From: an uncultured Collinsella sp.
GTDB lineage: Bacteria > Actinomycetota > Coriobacteriia > Coriobacteriales > Coriobacteriaceae
Length of the DNA: 22,985 nt
NCBI GenBank assembly: GCA_958447445.1
Contig: CAUDAE010000015.1
Span: forward strand, 1-22,985
Direction: 5' to 3'
Made by a program: the position numbers and the translations under genes. The notes beneath the pieces are model-generated. The model was not told the DNA's origin and did no database searches. It worked only from the letters and a program-made list of their open reading frames with translations. This document shows, one piece after another, positions 1 to 8,033 of the stretch (the stretch's first letter is position 1; each line of letters opens with the position of its first letter).

Positions 1-2
1 TC

Positions 3-22
3 AAAAAGGGAATAATACCCCT
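3..22 (-). terminator. Weak terminator-like hairpin downstream of dtd
   Basis: Reading leftward past the dtd stop, a short stem (AGGGG/TCCCT, one G-T pair, loop TATTAT) is followed directly by a T run. The stem is only about 5 bp, so it may be a weak terminator or simply part of the leader of the next leftward gene outside the window. It lies just downstream of a promoter-like sequence, which argues against a strong terminator. Confidence 0.3.
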
Positions 23-42
23 AAGATAGACAAAACTCTAAT

Positions 43-72
43 ACTATAGCACCCTGTTGTGGCCATACGCAA
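43..72 (-). promoter_or_regulatory. Candidate extended -10 promoter for a leftward gene
   Basis: On the minus strand, TTGCGT (67-72) is followed after 18 nt by TATAGT (43-48). The -10 is preceded by TGC, giving an extended -10. It would drive a gene off the left edge of the window. This is a pattern match only. It sits just beyond the dtd stop, which suggests the dtd operon ends here. Confidence 0.4.
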
Positions 73-105
73 GTAGCTAAATAAGCCCCGTCCCAAATTG
101 ACTAC

Positions 106-552
106 TTACAGGCTATCGGTGTCCAGGACTATGGTGAATGGACCGTCGTTGACGAGGTCGACCTTCATGTCGGCGCCGAAGATGCCATGCGCTACGTGCT
201 CGACGTCCTCGCGCACAAGCGTCAGGAAGTACTCGTAGAGCTCGTTGGCGACATCGGGGGCGCCGGCATCCGTAAACGATGGGCGGCGGCCGTGACGGCA
301 ATCGGCGAACAGCGTGCACTGCGACACCACGAGAACCTCGCCGTCGACATCGGCAAGGGCCAGGTTGGTCTTGCCGTTCTCGTCCTCGTTAATGCGCAAG
401 CCCCGGAGCTTGCCCCACAGCTTATCGGCCTCGGCGCGCGTGTCGCCGTGGCCCACGCCCAGCAGCACCAGATAGCCGCGCCCAATTTTGCCCACGCACT
501 CGCCGTCGACCGTCACGCCGGCGTTGAGCACGCGCTGAACCACCGCACGCAC
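106..552 (-). CDS. dtd: D-aminoacyl-tRNA deacylase
   Basis: This protein hydrolyses D-aminoacyl-tRNA (and Gly-tRNA-Ala) to free tRNA and D-amino acid, a chirality proofreading step in the cytoplasm. The 148-residue product matches the usual full length of the DTD1 family. The two family signature regions are visible: SQCTL at residues 77-81 (the family norm is SQFTL, so Phe is replaced by Cys) and NDGPFT at 135-140, which carries the Gly-Pro pair that forms the chiral-selective pocket. The start is GTG at 550-552, with GAGGAG placed correctly inside the end of the preceding gene. The gap to the upstream pyrophosphatase gene is 3 bp, so the two are almost certainly translationally coupled. It is the last gene of the cluster before a non-coding stretch. 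Confidence 0.95.
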   Translation of the reverse strand: MRAVVQRVLNAGVTVDGECVGKIGRGYLVLLGVGHGDTRAEADKLWGKLRGLRINEDENGKTNLALADVDGEVLVVSQCTLFADCRHGRRPSFTDAGAPDVANELYEYFLTLVREDVEHVAHGIFGADMKVDLVNDGPFTIVLDTDSL

Positions 553-555
553 GGC

Positions 556-1197
556 CTACTCCTCGCCCGTCAGTTTGGCGGATAGGTGCTCGAGCGCATG
601 GAATCGATGGCTGATGGCGTTCTTCTCGTCCGCCGTCAGCTCAGCCATGGTCTTGCCCGGCGTGTCGACCGGCAGGAACAGCGGGTCGTAGCCAAAGCCG
701 TGATCGCCGCGGCCCTCGTGCGCGATAACGCCCTCGCAGGCGCCCTCACCATAGGTGACCAAACCGTCCGTGTCGATGAGCGCGACGACGCTCATAAAGC
801 GCGCAGTGCGGTCCTCGTCGTCCACGCCTTCCAGATTCACGAGGAGCTTGGCATTGTTGGCGGCATCGTCGCCGTGAACGCCCGCGTAGCGCGCGCTATA
901 CACACCGGGCTCACCGTCCAGCGCGTCGACGACCAGGCCCGAATCGTCGGCAATGGCCATGAGCCCCGTCTCTTCGACGGCAGCCTGCGCCTTGATGATG
1001 GCGTTCTCCAAAAACGTCATGCCGTTTTCCTCGGGGTCCTCAAAATCGCCCAGCTGACCGAGTGCCACAAAGCGAACCTCGGGCATAACCTTGCCCAAAA
1101 TGGCCTCGATCTCGGTGAGCTTGTGGGCGTTGCCCGTTGCCACGACGATGGTCGCCGCCGGGTCGAGGGTGTCGATGTCGATCTTCTCAAGTGCCAT
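556..1197 (-). CDS. rdgB: Non-canonical purine NTP pyrophosphatase (RdgB/HAM1 family)
   Basis: The enzyme hydrolyses dITP, ITP and XTP to monophosphates and pyrophosphate, removing deaminated purines from the nucleotide pool. The 213-residue product carries the HAM1 signature ATGNAHK (residues 20-26) near the N-terminus, a DDSGL segment with the likely catalytic aspartate, GEPGVYSARYAG, GFGYDP and a C-terminal SHR. The start at 1195-1197 is chosen because AAGGAG lies a few bases upstream. A longer in-frame reading to 1266 would begin inside a hairpin and add 23 residues with no family counterpart. It lies between rph and dtd; an rph-rdgB pairing is common in Gram-positive bacteria. Confidence 0.95.
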   Translation of the reverse strand: MALEKIDIDTLDPAATIVVATGNAHKLTEIEAILGKVMPEVRFVALGQLGDFEDPEENGMTFLENAIIKAQAAVEETGLMAIADDSGLVVDALDGEPGVYSARYAGVHGDDAANNAKLLVNLEGVDDEDRTARFMSVVALIDTDGLVTYGEGACEGVIAHEGRGDHGFGYDPLFLPVDTPGKTMAELTADEKNAISHRFHALEHLSAKLTGEE

Positions 1198-1226
1198 GAA
1201 TGGTCTCCTTGTCTGTATAGTAAAGT

Positions 1227-1269
1227 CACGTGAAAGGGGCAGGTCCTTCGGCGTCTCCCCTTTCATGTG
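1227..1269 (-). promoter_or_regulatory. 13-bp inverted repeat in the leader of rdgB
   Basis: CACGTGAAAGGGG (1227-1239) pairs with CCCCTTTCATGTG (1257-1269), 12 of 13 positions matching, around a 17-nt loop. It lies in the 140-bp gap between the rph stop and the rdgB start, with no T run after it on the minus strand. It could be an RNA processing or stability hairpin between cistrons. The function is unknown. Confidence 0.45.
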
Positions 1270-1337
1270 GCATCAACCTTATCTATCGGCGTTTCCGCAG
1301 ATAAAACCTGTCAAAATTAACATCCCTTTTTGGCAGG

Positions 1338-2063
1338 TTAGGCGAGGGCTTGGCGCTGGAGCTCGATGAGCTCGGCAATGCCCTTGTCGCCCAAATCGAG
1401 CAGGGCATTGAGGCGCTTGCGGTCGAAGGGCGCCTGCTCGCCAGTGCCCTGGAGCTCGATCATCTCGCCGGTATCGGTGGCGACAAGGTTCATGTCGACC
1501 TCGGCGTGACTGTCCTCGGAATAATCCAGGTCGAGCAGGGTGTTGCCGTCGACAACACCCATGGAAATCGCGGCAACCTGGCCCGTGAGCGGGATGCGCT
1601 CGAGCTTACCCGCCTCGACCCACATGGCAAGGGCGTCGTGCAGTGCCACCCAGGCGCCGGTAATGCTCGCCGTTCGCGTGCCGCCGTCTGCCTGAATCAC
1701 GTCGCAGTCGACGGTAACGGTGTACTCGCCGAGTGCCTTCATATTGACGACGGTACGCAGGCTGCGACCGATGAGGCGCTCGATCTCCATGGAGCGACCC
1801 TTGCGGTTGGCATGCTCGCGCTTGCAGCGCTTGCCGGTCGATGCCGGCAGCATGGCGTACTCCGCCGTTACCCAACCGGCCTTGGCGCCCTTGCGCCAGC
1901 CCGGCACGCCCTCCTCGATGGTGGCGGCGCACAGCACGCGCGTATCGCCAAACTCGGCCAGGCACGAACCGTGGGCGTGCTTCATGACGCCGCAGGTAAG
2001 CTTGATGGGGCGCAGCTCATCGGCGGCGCGGCCGTTGGCGCGATTGACCTGCATATACTCCAT
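1338..2063 (-). CDS. rph: Ribonuclease PH
   Basis: This phosphorolytic 3'-5' exoribonuclease trims the 3' ends of tRNA precursors to nucleoside diphosphates. The 241-residue product is full length for the family. The RNase PH signature QADGGTRTASITGAW spans residues 125-139, and the acidic DLDYSEDSHAEVDMN block (178-192) holds the metal-binding aspartates. The basic stretch KRCKREHANRKGRS (78-91) is typical of the RNA-binding surface. The start at 2061-2063 has AAAGGA about 7 nt upstream. It follows the broken murI by 55 bp and is probably read from the same leftward transcript as the MurE-type ligase and HAD genes. Confidence 0.96.
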   Translation of the reverse strand: MEYMQVNRANGRAADELRPIKLTCGVMKHAHGSCLAEFGDTRVLCAATIEEGVPGWRKGAKAGWVTAEYAMLPASTGKRCKREHANRKGRSMEIERLIGRSLRTVVNMKALGEYTVTVDCDVIQADGGTRTASITGAWVALHDALAMWVEAGKLERIPLTGQVAAISMGVVDGNTLLDLDYSEDSHAEVDMNLVATDTGEMIELQGTGEQAPFDRKRLNALLDLGDKGIAELIELQRQALA

Positions 2064-2118
2064 GGAAAAATCCTTTCGGCAAAAGGTGAACGTGAGCTTT
2101 TGGTCGGTGACCTTTTAT

Positions 2119-3046
2119 CTATTTCAGTTCGTCGATATCGATGTGCTCAATGCTCTTGAGCGGCTGGCCAAAGATAAAACTGCCCGCCACCGCAAACTCG
2201 GCAATGTTATCGGACGTCGTTGCAAAACGATGCTGCGGCTCGGCAGCGTCGCCCGCCAGCTGCTCGCGGCGCGTGAGAATATCGGTCAGCTCACGCGTGG
2301 TCTCCTCGGCGGAGCTCACCACGCGCACCCCTGGCCCCAGCGCATGGCGAATAGGCCCCACGAGCAGCGGAAAATGCGTGCAGCCGAGCACCACGGTATC
2401 GATGCCGTGGTCGCGCAGCGGTTCAACCGTGGCACCGACCAGCGCGCGTACGGCAGGCGTATCAAAGATGTCCTCGTTCTCGAGCCACTGCTCTTGCAGA
2501 TGCGCGCCCGAGGCGAGCTCGTGCTCAACGACCTCGACAAAGCTCGAGGCAGGGCAGCCGTATACGTCGACGCCGGCATCCAGGTCCTGGATGGCACGCG
2601 TGTAAGCGCCTGAGCGAATGGTGAGGTTGGTGGCGAGCACGCCCACCCGGCGCGTGCGGGTGCTGTTGATTGCCGCGCGTGAGCTCGGCGTTATCGCAAG
2701 CATCACGGGACTGGGGCGCGCGTGCGCCCGGTGCGATCACACCGATGACGGGGACGTCGAGCACCTGCTGGGCCAAACGCAAGGCCGCAGCGGTCGCCGT
2801 ATTGCAGGCGATGACCATGATCTTGACGTCGTGCTTCGACAGCCAACGGCCCGCCTGCAGTGCAAACGAGCGCACCTCGTCCTCGGTGCGGGTGCCGTAG
2901 GGGCAGCGCTTGGTGTCGCCAAAGTAGTAGACGGACTCGTGCGGCAACGCCGTTGCGATGGCGCGTGCAACCGTCAGACCGCCCAGACCAGAATCGAACA
3001 CGCCAATCGGGCGCGTGTCGCCTGCCGGATTCTCGATATCGGACAT
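2119..3046 (-). pseudogene. murI: Glutamate racemase, frameshifted by a 43-bp insertion
   Basis: Intact MurI interconverts L- and D-glutamate for peptidoglycan. Reading from ATG at 3046 (GGTGAGG just upstream), the first 110 residues are normal MurI: VFDSG with the catalytic Asp18, YFGDTKRCPYG, and IACNTATA with catalytic Cys81, up to IGVIAPGARA. The frame then runs into a segment resembling the adjacent HAD gene and drifts into non-MurI sequence. The rest of the enzyme (AINSTRTRRVGVLATNLT onward, including LGCTHFPLL with the second catalytic Cys) is open in another frame to the stop at 2119. Removing 43 bp between two copies of CACGCGCG restores GARAAINST and one frame of about 294 codons, a normal MurI length. 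As it stands no single frame encodes the enzyme, so it is either a recent mutation or a local assembly error. Confidence 0.9.
2670..2721 (-). repeat. 52-bp segment in murI matching the neighbouring HAD gene
   Basis: This stretch aligns without gaps to 3155-3206 in the HAD gene at 45 of 52 positions, in the same orientation and the same codon phase. It includes a perfect 18-mer (GATGCTTGCGATAACGCC on the minus strand) and a perfect 12-mer (CACGCGCGGCAA). The HAD copy encodes DACDNAYVTRG; the copy in murI reads DACDNAELTRG. It contains the insertion that breaks murI. Confidence 0.9.
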
Positions 3047-3099
3047 TACCTCACCAGATTCTCTCTCGAAAAGATATGGCTCAGCGCGATAGGACCGCA

Positions 3100-4011
3100 C
3101 TACGAACGGGCCGCGACGAGCAGCTCTGCCGTTGCCGCCCAGCCATCGACAATCTTGCCGCGCGTGACGTAGGCGTTATCGCAAGCATCCAGGAACTCGG
3201 GCGCGCCGGCGCTGGTCAAACCGTTCTCGACCAGGCAGAACGTGCCCACGTGGTCAGCCATGTAGAAGTCGGACTCGGAATCGCCGAGCGCCAGCGTCTC
3301 CTCGCGCTCGATACCAAGGTGCTCGCAGAAACGTGCGATGGCAACGCCCTTGTTGAGACCGGCGGGATTGATGTTAAAGGCGCGGCCATCCTCGACGCGT
3401 TCGAGCTCGAGCGTCGTCGGTTTGGACAGATGGGTCAGATGGCCGTTGCAGGCCCAGACCAGGCCGCAGCCAGCCTCATCAAGAATGGCCTGGACCTCGT
3501 CGTCGGGCACATCGCCGCGCATGCCGACGGTGACCTCGCGGTACTTGTAGCCAGTCGACATGTCGTTGTGGTACTCGATCTTATGCGGCCAGCGGGCGAG
3601 AATCTTCTCGCACACGCCGGTCTGCTCGATCACCTGATGCGGCGTGAGGCCGCAGGCGGGGTCGTAGGGCATATCGCCGGTCAGGTACTCCCAATCGTTG
3701 GCCTTGAGGTCGTACATGACCAGGCCACCCATCTCGCCGATGTAGGAGTTGAGGCCGAGCACGCGCGCATCCTCGTGGATCATGGTGCGGTTGCGACCCG
3801 AGGTGGGAACCACCTGTATGCCGGCGCGGGCAAGTGCCACGACAGCCTCGACGAGCTTGGTCGAGGGGTTGCCGTCGTTGTCGCGCAGCACGCACGAGCC
3901 GGGTGCGAGCATCGTGGCGTCCAGGTCGGTAAAGACGTACTTAACCTTGGCAAGACGCTCGCGCATCTCGCCCGAAAGCTCAGCGACGGTCGGCAGGGTA
4001 TTGTGGGACAT
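3100..4011 (-). CDS. HAD-superfamily (Cof/IIB-type) phosphatase
   Basis: This is a predicted Mg-dependent phosphohydrolase of the HAD superfamily with a IIB-type cap; the substrate cannot be read from sequence. The 303-residue product shows motif I at VFTDLDATML (nucleophile Asp29, acid/base Asp31; note DLDAT instead of the common DLDGT), motif II at VPTSGR (Thr70/Ser71), the motif III lysine in LNKG (Lys221) and motif IV LGDSESD (Asp244, Asp248). The C-terminal DACDNAYVTRG (275-285) corresponds to the usual Cof-family tail and is the likely source of the copy in murI. The start at 4011 is preferred over GTG at 4017 because GGAG sits 5 nt upstream of the ATG. It follows the ligase gene by 33 bp. 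Confidence 0.88.
   Translation of the reverse strand: MSHNTLPTVAELSGEMRERLAKVKYVFTDLDATMLAPGSCVLRDNDGNPSTKLVEAVVALARAGIQVVPTSGRNRTMIHEDARVLGLNSYIGEMGGLVMYDLKANDWEYLTGDMPYDPACGLTPHQVIEQTGVCEKILARWPHKIEYHNDMSTGYKYREVTVGMRGDVPDDEVQAILDEAGCGLVWACNGHLTHLSKPTTLELERVEDGRAFNINPAGLNKGVAIARFCEHLGIEREETLALGDSESDFYMADHVGTFCLVENGLTSAGAPEFLDACDNAYVTRGKIVDGWAATAELLVAARS
3155..3206 (-). repeat. Probable donor copy of the 52-bp repeat, in the HAD gene
   Basis: This is the partner of 2670-2721 (45 of 52 identical, direct orientation, 485 bp apart). Here the sequence makes sense as the conserved C-terminal segment of a Cof-type HAD protein, so this copy is inferred to be the original. A paralogous HAD gene elsewhere in the genome could equally be the donor. 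Confidence 0.85.
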
Positions 4012-4044
4012 GGTCACTCCATTACGTAGAAGGGGCTTCTGGTC

Positions 4045-5562
4045 TTAGGCGTCGTACGCCGCAAGGGTGCGCTTGAGAATCGAACCGTCGCGCTCACAAG
4101 GCTCGGGTCCGTTCTTCCGCAGCATACGCTCTTCCTCGCCCTTACCGGTCACGATGACCACGGCAGGACGGACGGTTTCGCGCACGGCAGTCTCGATAGC
4201 GGCAACGCGATCAGTCACGATTTGCCAGTTATCATTTCCCTGCGCCTGAACGTTGCGCGCGATCTCGGCGCAGATATCCTCGACATCCTCGGGGCCGGGG
4301 TCATCCTCGGTAATCACGATTCGGTCGGCATACTTGCCAGCGGCGATGCCCATCGTGGTGCGTCGATCGACACCCTTACCACCCGTAGCGCCAAATACAA
4401 CCGCTAGCTCGCGCTCGGGATAGTTCTCGCGCAAGTCACGCAGGAGCGTCTCGAGGCTCATGCCGTTATGTGCAAAATCGACGATTCCCAGGATTTTGCC
4501 CGATACAGACGGATAGAGCTCCATGCGGCCGGGAACGAAGACACCCTCAAAGCCGTGGACGATACCCTCTTCGGAAATGCCCAGGGCCTCGGCGCAGGCA
4601 ATAGCAGCAAGCGCATTGGAGACATTGAACTTAACCGGCGTGGGAATCACAATGTCGCGCGTAAAGCGGGGCGTGCGCACCGTTGCCACCACACCGCAGT
4701 CGCCATTACGAATCGCCAACGCAAGCACGTCGGCACGCTCGTCGGTCAGGGAGAACGTCACCGTACGTTCGCAACGAGATGCCGCCTCGAGCACGCGATC
4801 GACCTTATCCATATCGAGATTGACCACGGCAAAACGGCTCTGCGAGAAGATTTTGAGCTTGCTGGCAAAGTAATCCTCGAGCGTCGGATGCTCAATCGGC
4901 GAAATGTGATCCTCGCCGATATTGGTAAAGGCGCCGACTTCAAAGGCGGTCTTGCCCGTGCGCTCGTATTTGAGGCCCTGGCTCGATGCCTCCATAACCA
5001 GCCACGGGGCACCCGCCTCCGCAGCATGTGCGATGCGAGACTGCAGCAGGAAGGATTCGGGGGTCGTCAGCTTGGAAGGGCCTGCCTCGATGCCGTCGTC
5101 GAACTCAATGCCCGTATTAAGAGCGGGTCGATGACAGCCCGTAAGCTTGGCCTCGTTGGCGAGAATGCCGCGCAGATAAAAGCTACAGGTCGACTTGCCC
5201 TTGGTACCCGTAAAGGCGCAGACCTTCACCTTACCCGACGGGTGCCCATAAAAGGCATCTGCCACCACGGCGAGCGTGCGACGAATATCACTCACAATCA
5301 CCGCGGGAAGATCAACATCGTAATCGACCTCGGAAACGTAGGCCACGGCGCCATCGGCGATTGCCGAAAGCAGGTACTCGCGCTTAAACGCACGGCCCTT
5401 GCAGACGAACAACGTGCCCGGACGCACCTGGCGCGAGTCATCAGTCGCAAACTCAATGCGCTGGTCGCACGAAGCGCTCGGTCTGGAAACAACAAGGTCA
5501 TCTTCCTCGAGCAACTCTATATAGCGCATCAGAGTTAGCTTCTCTTGTGTCGGACTCGACAT
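4045..5562 (-). CDS. murE: MurE-type UDP-MurNAc-tripeptide ligase, probably L-Lys or L-Orn adding
   Basis: This ATP-dependent Mur ligase is predicted to add the third amino acid to UDP-MurNAc-L-Ala-D-Glu in the cytoplasm. The 505-residue product has an N-terminal MurE domain with DDSRQVRPGTLFV, the ATP loop GTKGKS (119-124), and NIGEDHISPIEHPTLEDYF followed by the probable carbamylated Lys235. VDFAHNGMS (361-369) stands in place of the usual VDYAHTP. At the specificity site it reads EDDPGPED (419-426), not the DNPR of diaminopimelate-adding enzymes, which points to L-Lys or L-Orn. That is an inference. The start at 5562 has AGAGG about 7 nt upstream; an upstream in-frame extension of 56 residues has no Mur-like content. 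It is the first gene of the leftward cluster that includes murI. Confidence 0.85.
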   Translation of the reverse strand: MSSPTQEKLTLMRYIELLEEDDLVVSRPSASCDQRIEFATDDSRQVRPGTLFVCKGRAFKREYLLSAIADGAVAYVSEVDYDVDLPAVIVSDIRRTLAVVADAFYGHPSGKVKVCAFTGTKGKSTCSFYLRGILANEAKLTGCHRPALNTGIEFDDGIEAGPSKLTTPESFLLQSRIAHAAEAGAPWLVMEASSQGLKYERTGKTAFEVGAFTNIGEDHISPIEHPTLEDYFASKLKIFSQSRFAVVNLDMDKVDRVLEAASRCERTVTFSLTDERADVLALAIRNGDCGVVATVRTPRFTRDIVIPTPVKFNVSNALAAIACAEALGISEEGIVHGFEGVFVPGRMELYPSVSGKILGIVDFAHNGMSLETLLRDLRENYPERELAVVFGATGGKGVDRRTTMGIAAGKYADRIVITEDDPGPEDVEDICAEIARNVQAQGNDNWQIVTDRVAAIETAVRETVRPAVVIVTGKGEEERMLRKNGPEPCERDGSILKRTLAAYDA

Positions 5563-5846
5563 ACAAAGACCTCTCTCGCTAAATTCAGCCTTAAAGGGCA
5601 AAAGACGTCCCGCGGCAGAAACGATGAAACATTCTGTATTATCAACCATCCTAATATGCCACCTGGCCTTGCGTGCATTGCAGCCTTCTAAAAAATTGCA
5701 TGGACTGCGCCGTGGGTTAATAAATGACAACAGTGTCCACCCCGTGTAAAAACAAGGAAATCTGGGTGCTATTCTTTATCCAAATGTCTTGATGCGCCTC
5801 ATTGACCCACAATGCCGACCCATCATGCCCAAGCAAAGGATTCCAG
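5563..5846. promoter_or_regulatory. Divergent intergenic region between the MurE-type ligase and ABC transporter genes
   Basis: These 284 bp separate the leftward ligase gene and the rightward transporter gene, so both start sites should lie here. The region is AT-richer than the coding sequence. On the plus strand an extended -10-like TGCTATTCT ends at 5775, with no good -35. On the minus strand GATAAT-like sequence lies about 80 nt upstream of the ligase start. No clear operator palindrome or riboswitch was recognised. Confidence 0.35.
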
Positions 5847-7895
5847 ATGAAACGACACTTCGAACGTCGCCACCGCTCGGCACATGTCCAGTTGACCCGG
5901 CGCATCGTCTGCGCCTTCGCGACGATCGTTGTGGCCCTTGCCACCATCATCGGCGCGAGCGGCTGTTCGTCCTCCCAGAACGCCTCGAGCGCCTACACAC
6001 TCGTCGAGAATGGCAAGCTCACCGTCGCAAGTGACTTGGCCACACCCCCGTTTGAATACGTCAACGATTCCGGCGAAGACCAGGGCTTTACCTATGAACT
6101 CATGGGCATGATCGCAGACGAGCTCGGTCTGGAGCTCAACTACTTGCCGGCGCAAAAGTTCGACGGCATTATCCCCATGGTCAAACAGGGTGTAAAGACC
6201 GATGTCGGCGCATGTAACATCACGATTACCGATGAGCGCAAGAAAGAGGTCGACTTCACCGACCCCTACATCGACTCTAACCAGGGCGTCGCAGTTGCAA
6301 AGAACACTGGATACGACGCGGTCGATAGCCTCAACGCACCGGGCGTCAAAATTGCCGTGCAGTCGGGCACCACATCCGAGGAGTGGGCAATCGAGAACCT
6401 GCCGCAGGCAACCACCGTCAACTTTGACGACTGGACGGCAGCCTTCACCGCCGTCATGAGTAGTCAGTGCCAGGCGGTCGTATGCGATCTTCCCGTTGAG
6501 CAGTGGATGGTTTCGAACTCCTTTACCGGTATGGAGATCATCAAAGAGGTTCCGACGGGCGAGCAGTTTGGCATTGCCGTCTCTAAAGACAACCCCGAGT
6601 TGACACAGGCCATCAACGATGCCCTTGCCAAGATCAAGAGCTCCGGCGCCTATGACAAACTGTACGAGAAGCGGTTTGGCATGGCACCCACGAGCGGGTC
6701 CGATAACGAGGATGCCTCGAGCTCAGAGGACGCGACGGGCGCTTCACTCGCCGTCACCTCGGCGACCGCCAAGTCAAACGAAGACGGCGGCAACGGCGTG
6801 CTCGGCGGCATCGCAACCCGCCTGACCTGGGAAGCGACAACGGGTAGCGACGAGGGCGACGTTTCGCAAATTGAGCTTGAGCTGCCCGAAGGCGGGTCAT
6901 TTGAAAGCACCGATGTTAAGGTCACGCTGCTCGACGGACTGAACCAGACGGGTGTCAAGGCATCGTGCTCGCTGGACGGCTCAAAGCTCGTCATCAAGTT
7001 CGCCGATCCCGTCGCTGCCGGCTCGCAGATTCGCGTTGTCGTCCCCGACGTCGTATTCCCGAGCAACGCGGGTGCCTATGCCGTCACCGGCAGCTATGTC
7101 ACCGACGGCGACAAGCGAGATCTTCCCGAGAGCCCCACCATCAGCGTCTCGGATAGCACCATGGTGCAAGAAATCGTCGCCTGGCTCGATGCCCAGCCTT
7201 GGGTTGCCGCATGGAACTCCAACCCGTTTTTGGGCATGTTCTGCAAGCCGCAGATTATCGTCACCTCAATCGCCTCGCTCTTTAAGGGCTGGGGCATAGC
7301 ACTTGCCGTGACCGTCATCGGTTTTCCGCTCGCCATCCCCATCGGCTTGCTGTTTGCCTTTATGAAAATCAGTCATAGTCGTATGCTGCGCGGCATCGCC
7401 GTGACATACATCAACGTCCTGCGCGGAACCCCGCTCTTCCTGCAGATCTACATTGCGTTCTTTGGGTTCCCTATGATCGGTCTCAACGTGCCCAATCTGC
7501 CGCTCGGCGTTGGCGTGCTCGCCATCAACTGTTCGGCCTATCTTGCCGAGATTTTCCGTGCCGGCATCGGGAGCGTACCGCATGGTCAAGCGGAAGCTGC
7601 TTACTCGCTTGGCATGACTTGGTCCCAAGTTATGTCGCGCATCGTGATCCCGCAGGCTGTACGTTACGTTATACCGACTATGACCAGCGAGTTCGTTATG
7701 CTGTACAAGGACACGTCGCTGCTTTCGAGCGTTGGCGTCATGGAGCTCATGCTGTTCTCCAAAAACCTCACGGCCACCACGGGCAACATTACGCCCTACA
7801 TTTGCGCCGCACTTTACTATCTGGTCGTAACGATTCCGCTCATCCACATCGTCACCAAGGTGGAGCACCGTCTCGCCGAGCGCAGCAAGCGCTAA
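5847..7895 (+). CDS. Fused amino-acid ABC importer: lipoprotein binding domain, beta-rich domain, permease
   Basis: A polar amino-acid importer with the solute-binding protein and permease on one chain (682 residues). Residues 21-39 are a hydrophobic signal segment ending in the lipobox GASGC (Cys40), so the N-terminus should be lipid-anchored outside the membrane. Residues about 55-280 form a family 3 binding domain (LTVASDLATPPFEY, NITITDERKKEVDFTDPY, QSGTTSEEW). A Ser/Asp/Glu-rich linker (281-297) leads to an unrecognised, apparently beta-rich domain (about 298-437). The HisM/GlnP-type permease spans about 470-675, with the EAA loop GQAEAAYSLGMTWSQVM at 580-596 that should contact an ATPase. 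No ATPase gene is adjacent, so a GlnQ-like partner must be encoded elsewhere. The start at 5847 has AAAGGA 6 nt upstream. Confidence 0.9.
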   Translation: MKRHFERRHRSAHVQLTRRIVCAFATIVVALATIIGASGCSSSQNASSAYTLVENGKLTVASDLATPPFEYVNDSGEDQGFTYELMGMIADELGLELNYLPAQKFDGIIPMVKQGVKTDVGACNITITDERKKEVDFTDPYIDSNQGVAVAKNTGYDAVDSLNAPGVKIAVQSGTTSEEWAIENLPQATTVNFDDWTAAFTAVMSSQCQAVVCDLPVEQWMVSNSFTGMEIIKEVPTGEQFGIAVSKDNPELTQAINDALAKIKSSGAYDKLYEKRFGMAPTSGSDNEDASSSEDATGASLAVTSATAKSNEDGGNGVLGGIATRLTWEATTGSDEGDVSQIELELPEGGSFESTDVKVTLLDGLNQTGVKASCSLDGSKLVIKFADPVAAGSQIRVVVPDVVFPSNAGAYAVTGSYVTDGDKRDLPESPTISVSDSTMVQEIVAWLDAQPWVAAWNSNPFLGMFCKPQIIVTSIASLFKGWGIALAVTVIGFPLAIPIGLLFAFMKISHSRMLRGIAVTYINVLRGTPLFLQIYIAFFGFPMIGLNVPNLPLGVGVLAINCSAYLAEIFRAGIGSVPHGQAEAAYSLGMTWSQVMSRIVIPQAVRYVIPTMTSEFVMLYKDTSLLSSVGVMELMLFSKNLTATTGNITPYICAALYYLVVTIPLIHIVTKVEHRLAERSKR

Positions 7896-7916
7896 CCGCT
7901 CATACATAGCGTTCAC

Positions 7917-7961
7917 AACCACGACCCGCCGCTTCATCTGAAGATCGGGCCGTGGTTTTTT
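7917..7961 (+). terminator. Rho-independent terminator after the ABC transporter gene
   Basis: AACCACGACCCG (7917-7928) pairs with CGGGCCGTGGTT (7946-7957) with one mismatch, and a run of T ends at 7961. The loop contains a small CTTC/GAAG hairpin. It separates the transporter gene from asnB. Confidence 0.85.
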
Positions 7962-8033
7962 CGGTTCGCTCGGCGCTTATGCCCTATCACGAAACAAAAG
8001 ATTGGCATGATAGTAAAGATTATTTGACATCAG

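Noticed and set aside
1198..1266. Longer rdgB start at 1266 (23 extra residues)
   Set aside because: The extension starts inside a hairpin arm, lacks a ribosome binding site and has no family counterpart; the start at 1197 has AAGGAG.
5563..5730. 56-residue N-terminal extension of the MurE-type ligase
   Set aside because: No Mur-like content, and a good ribosome binding site lies before the start at 5562.
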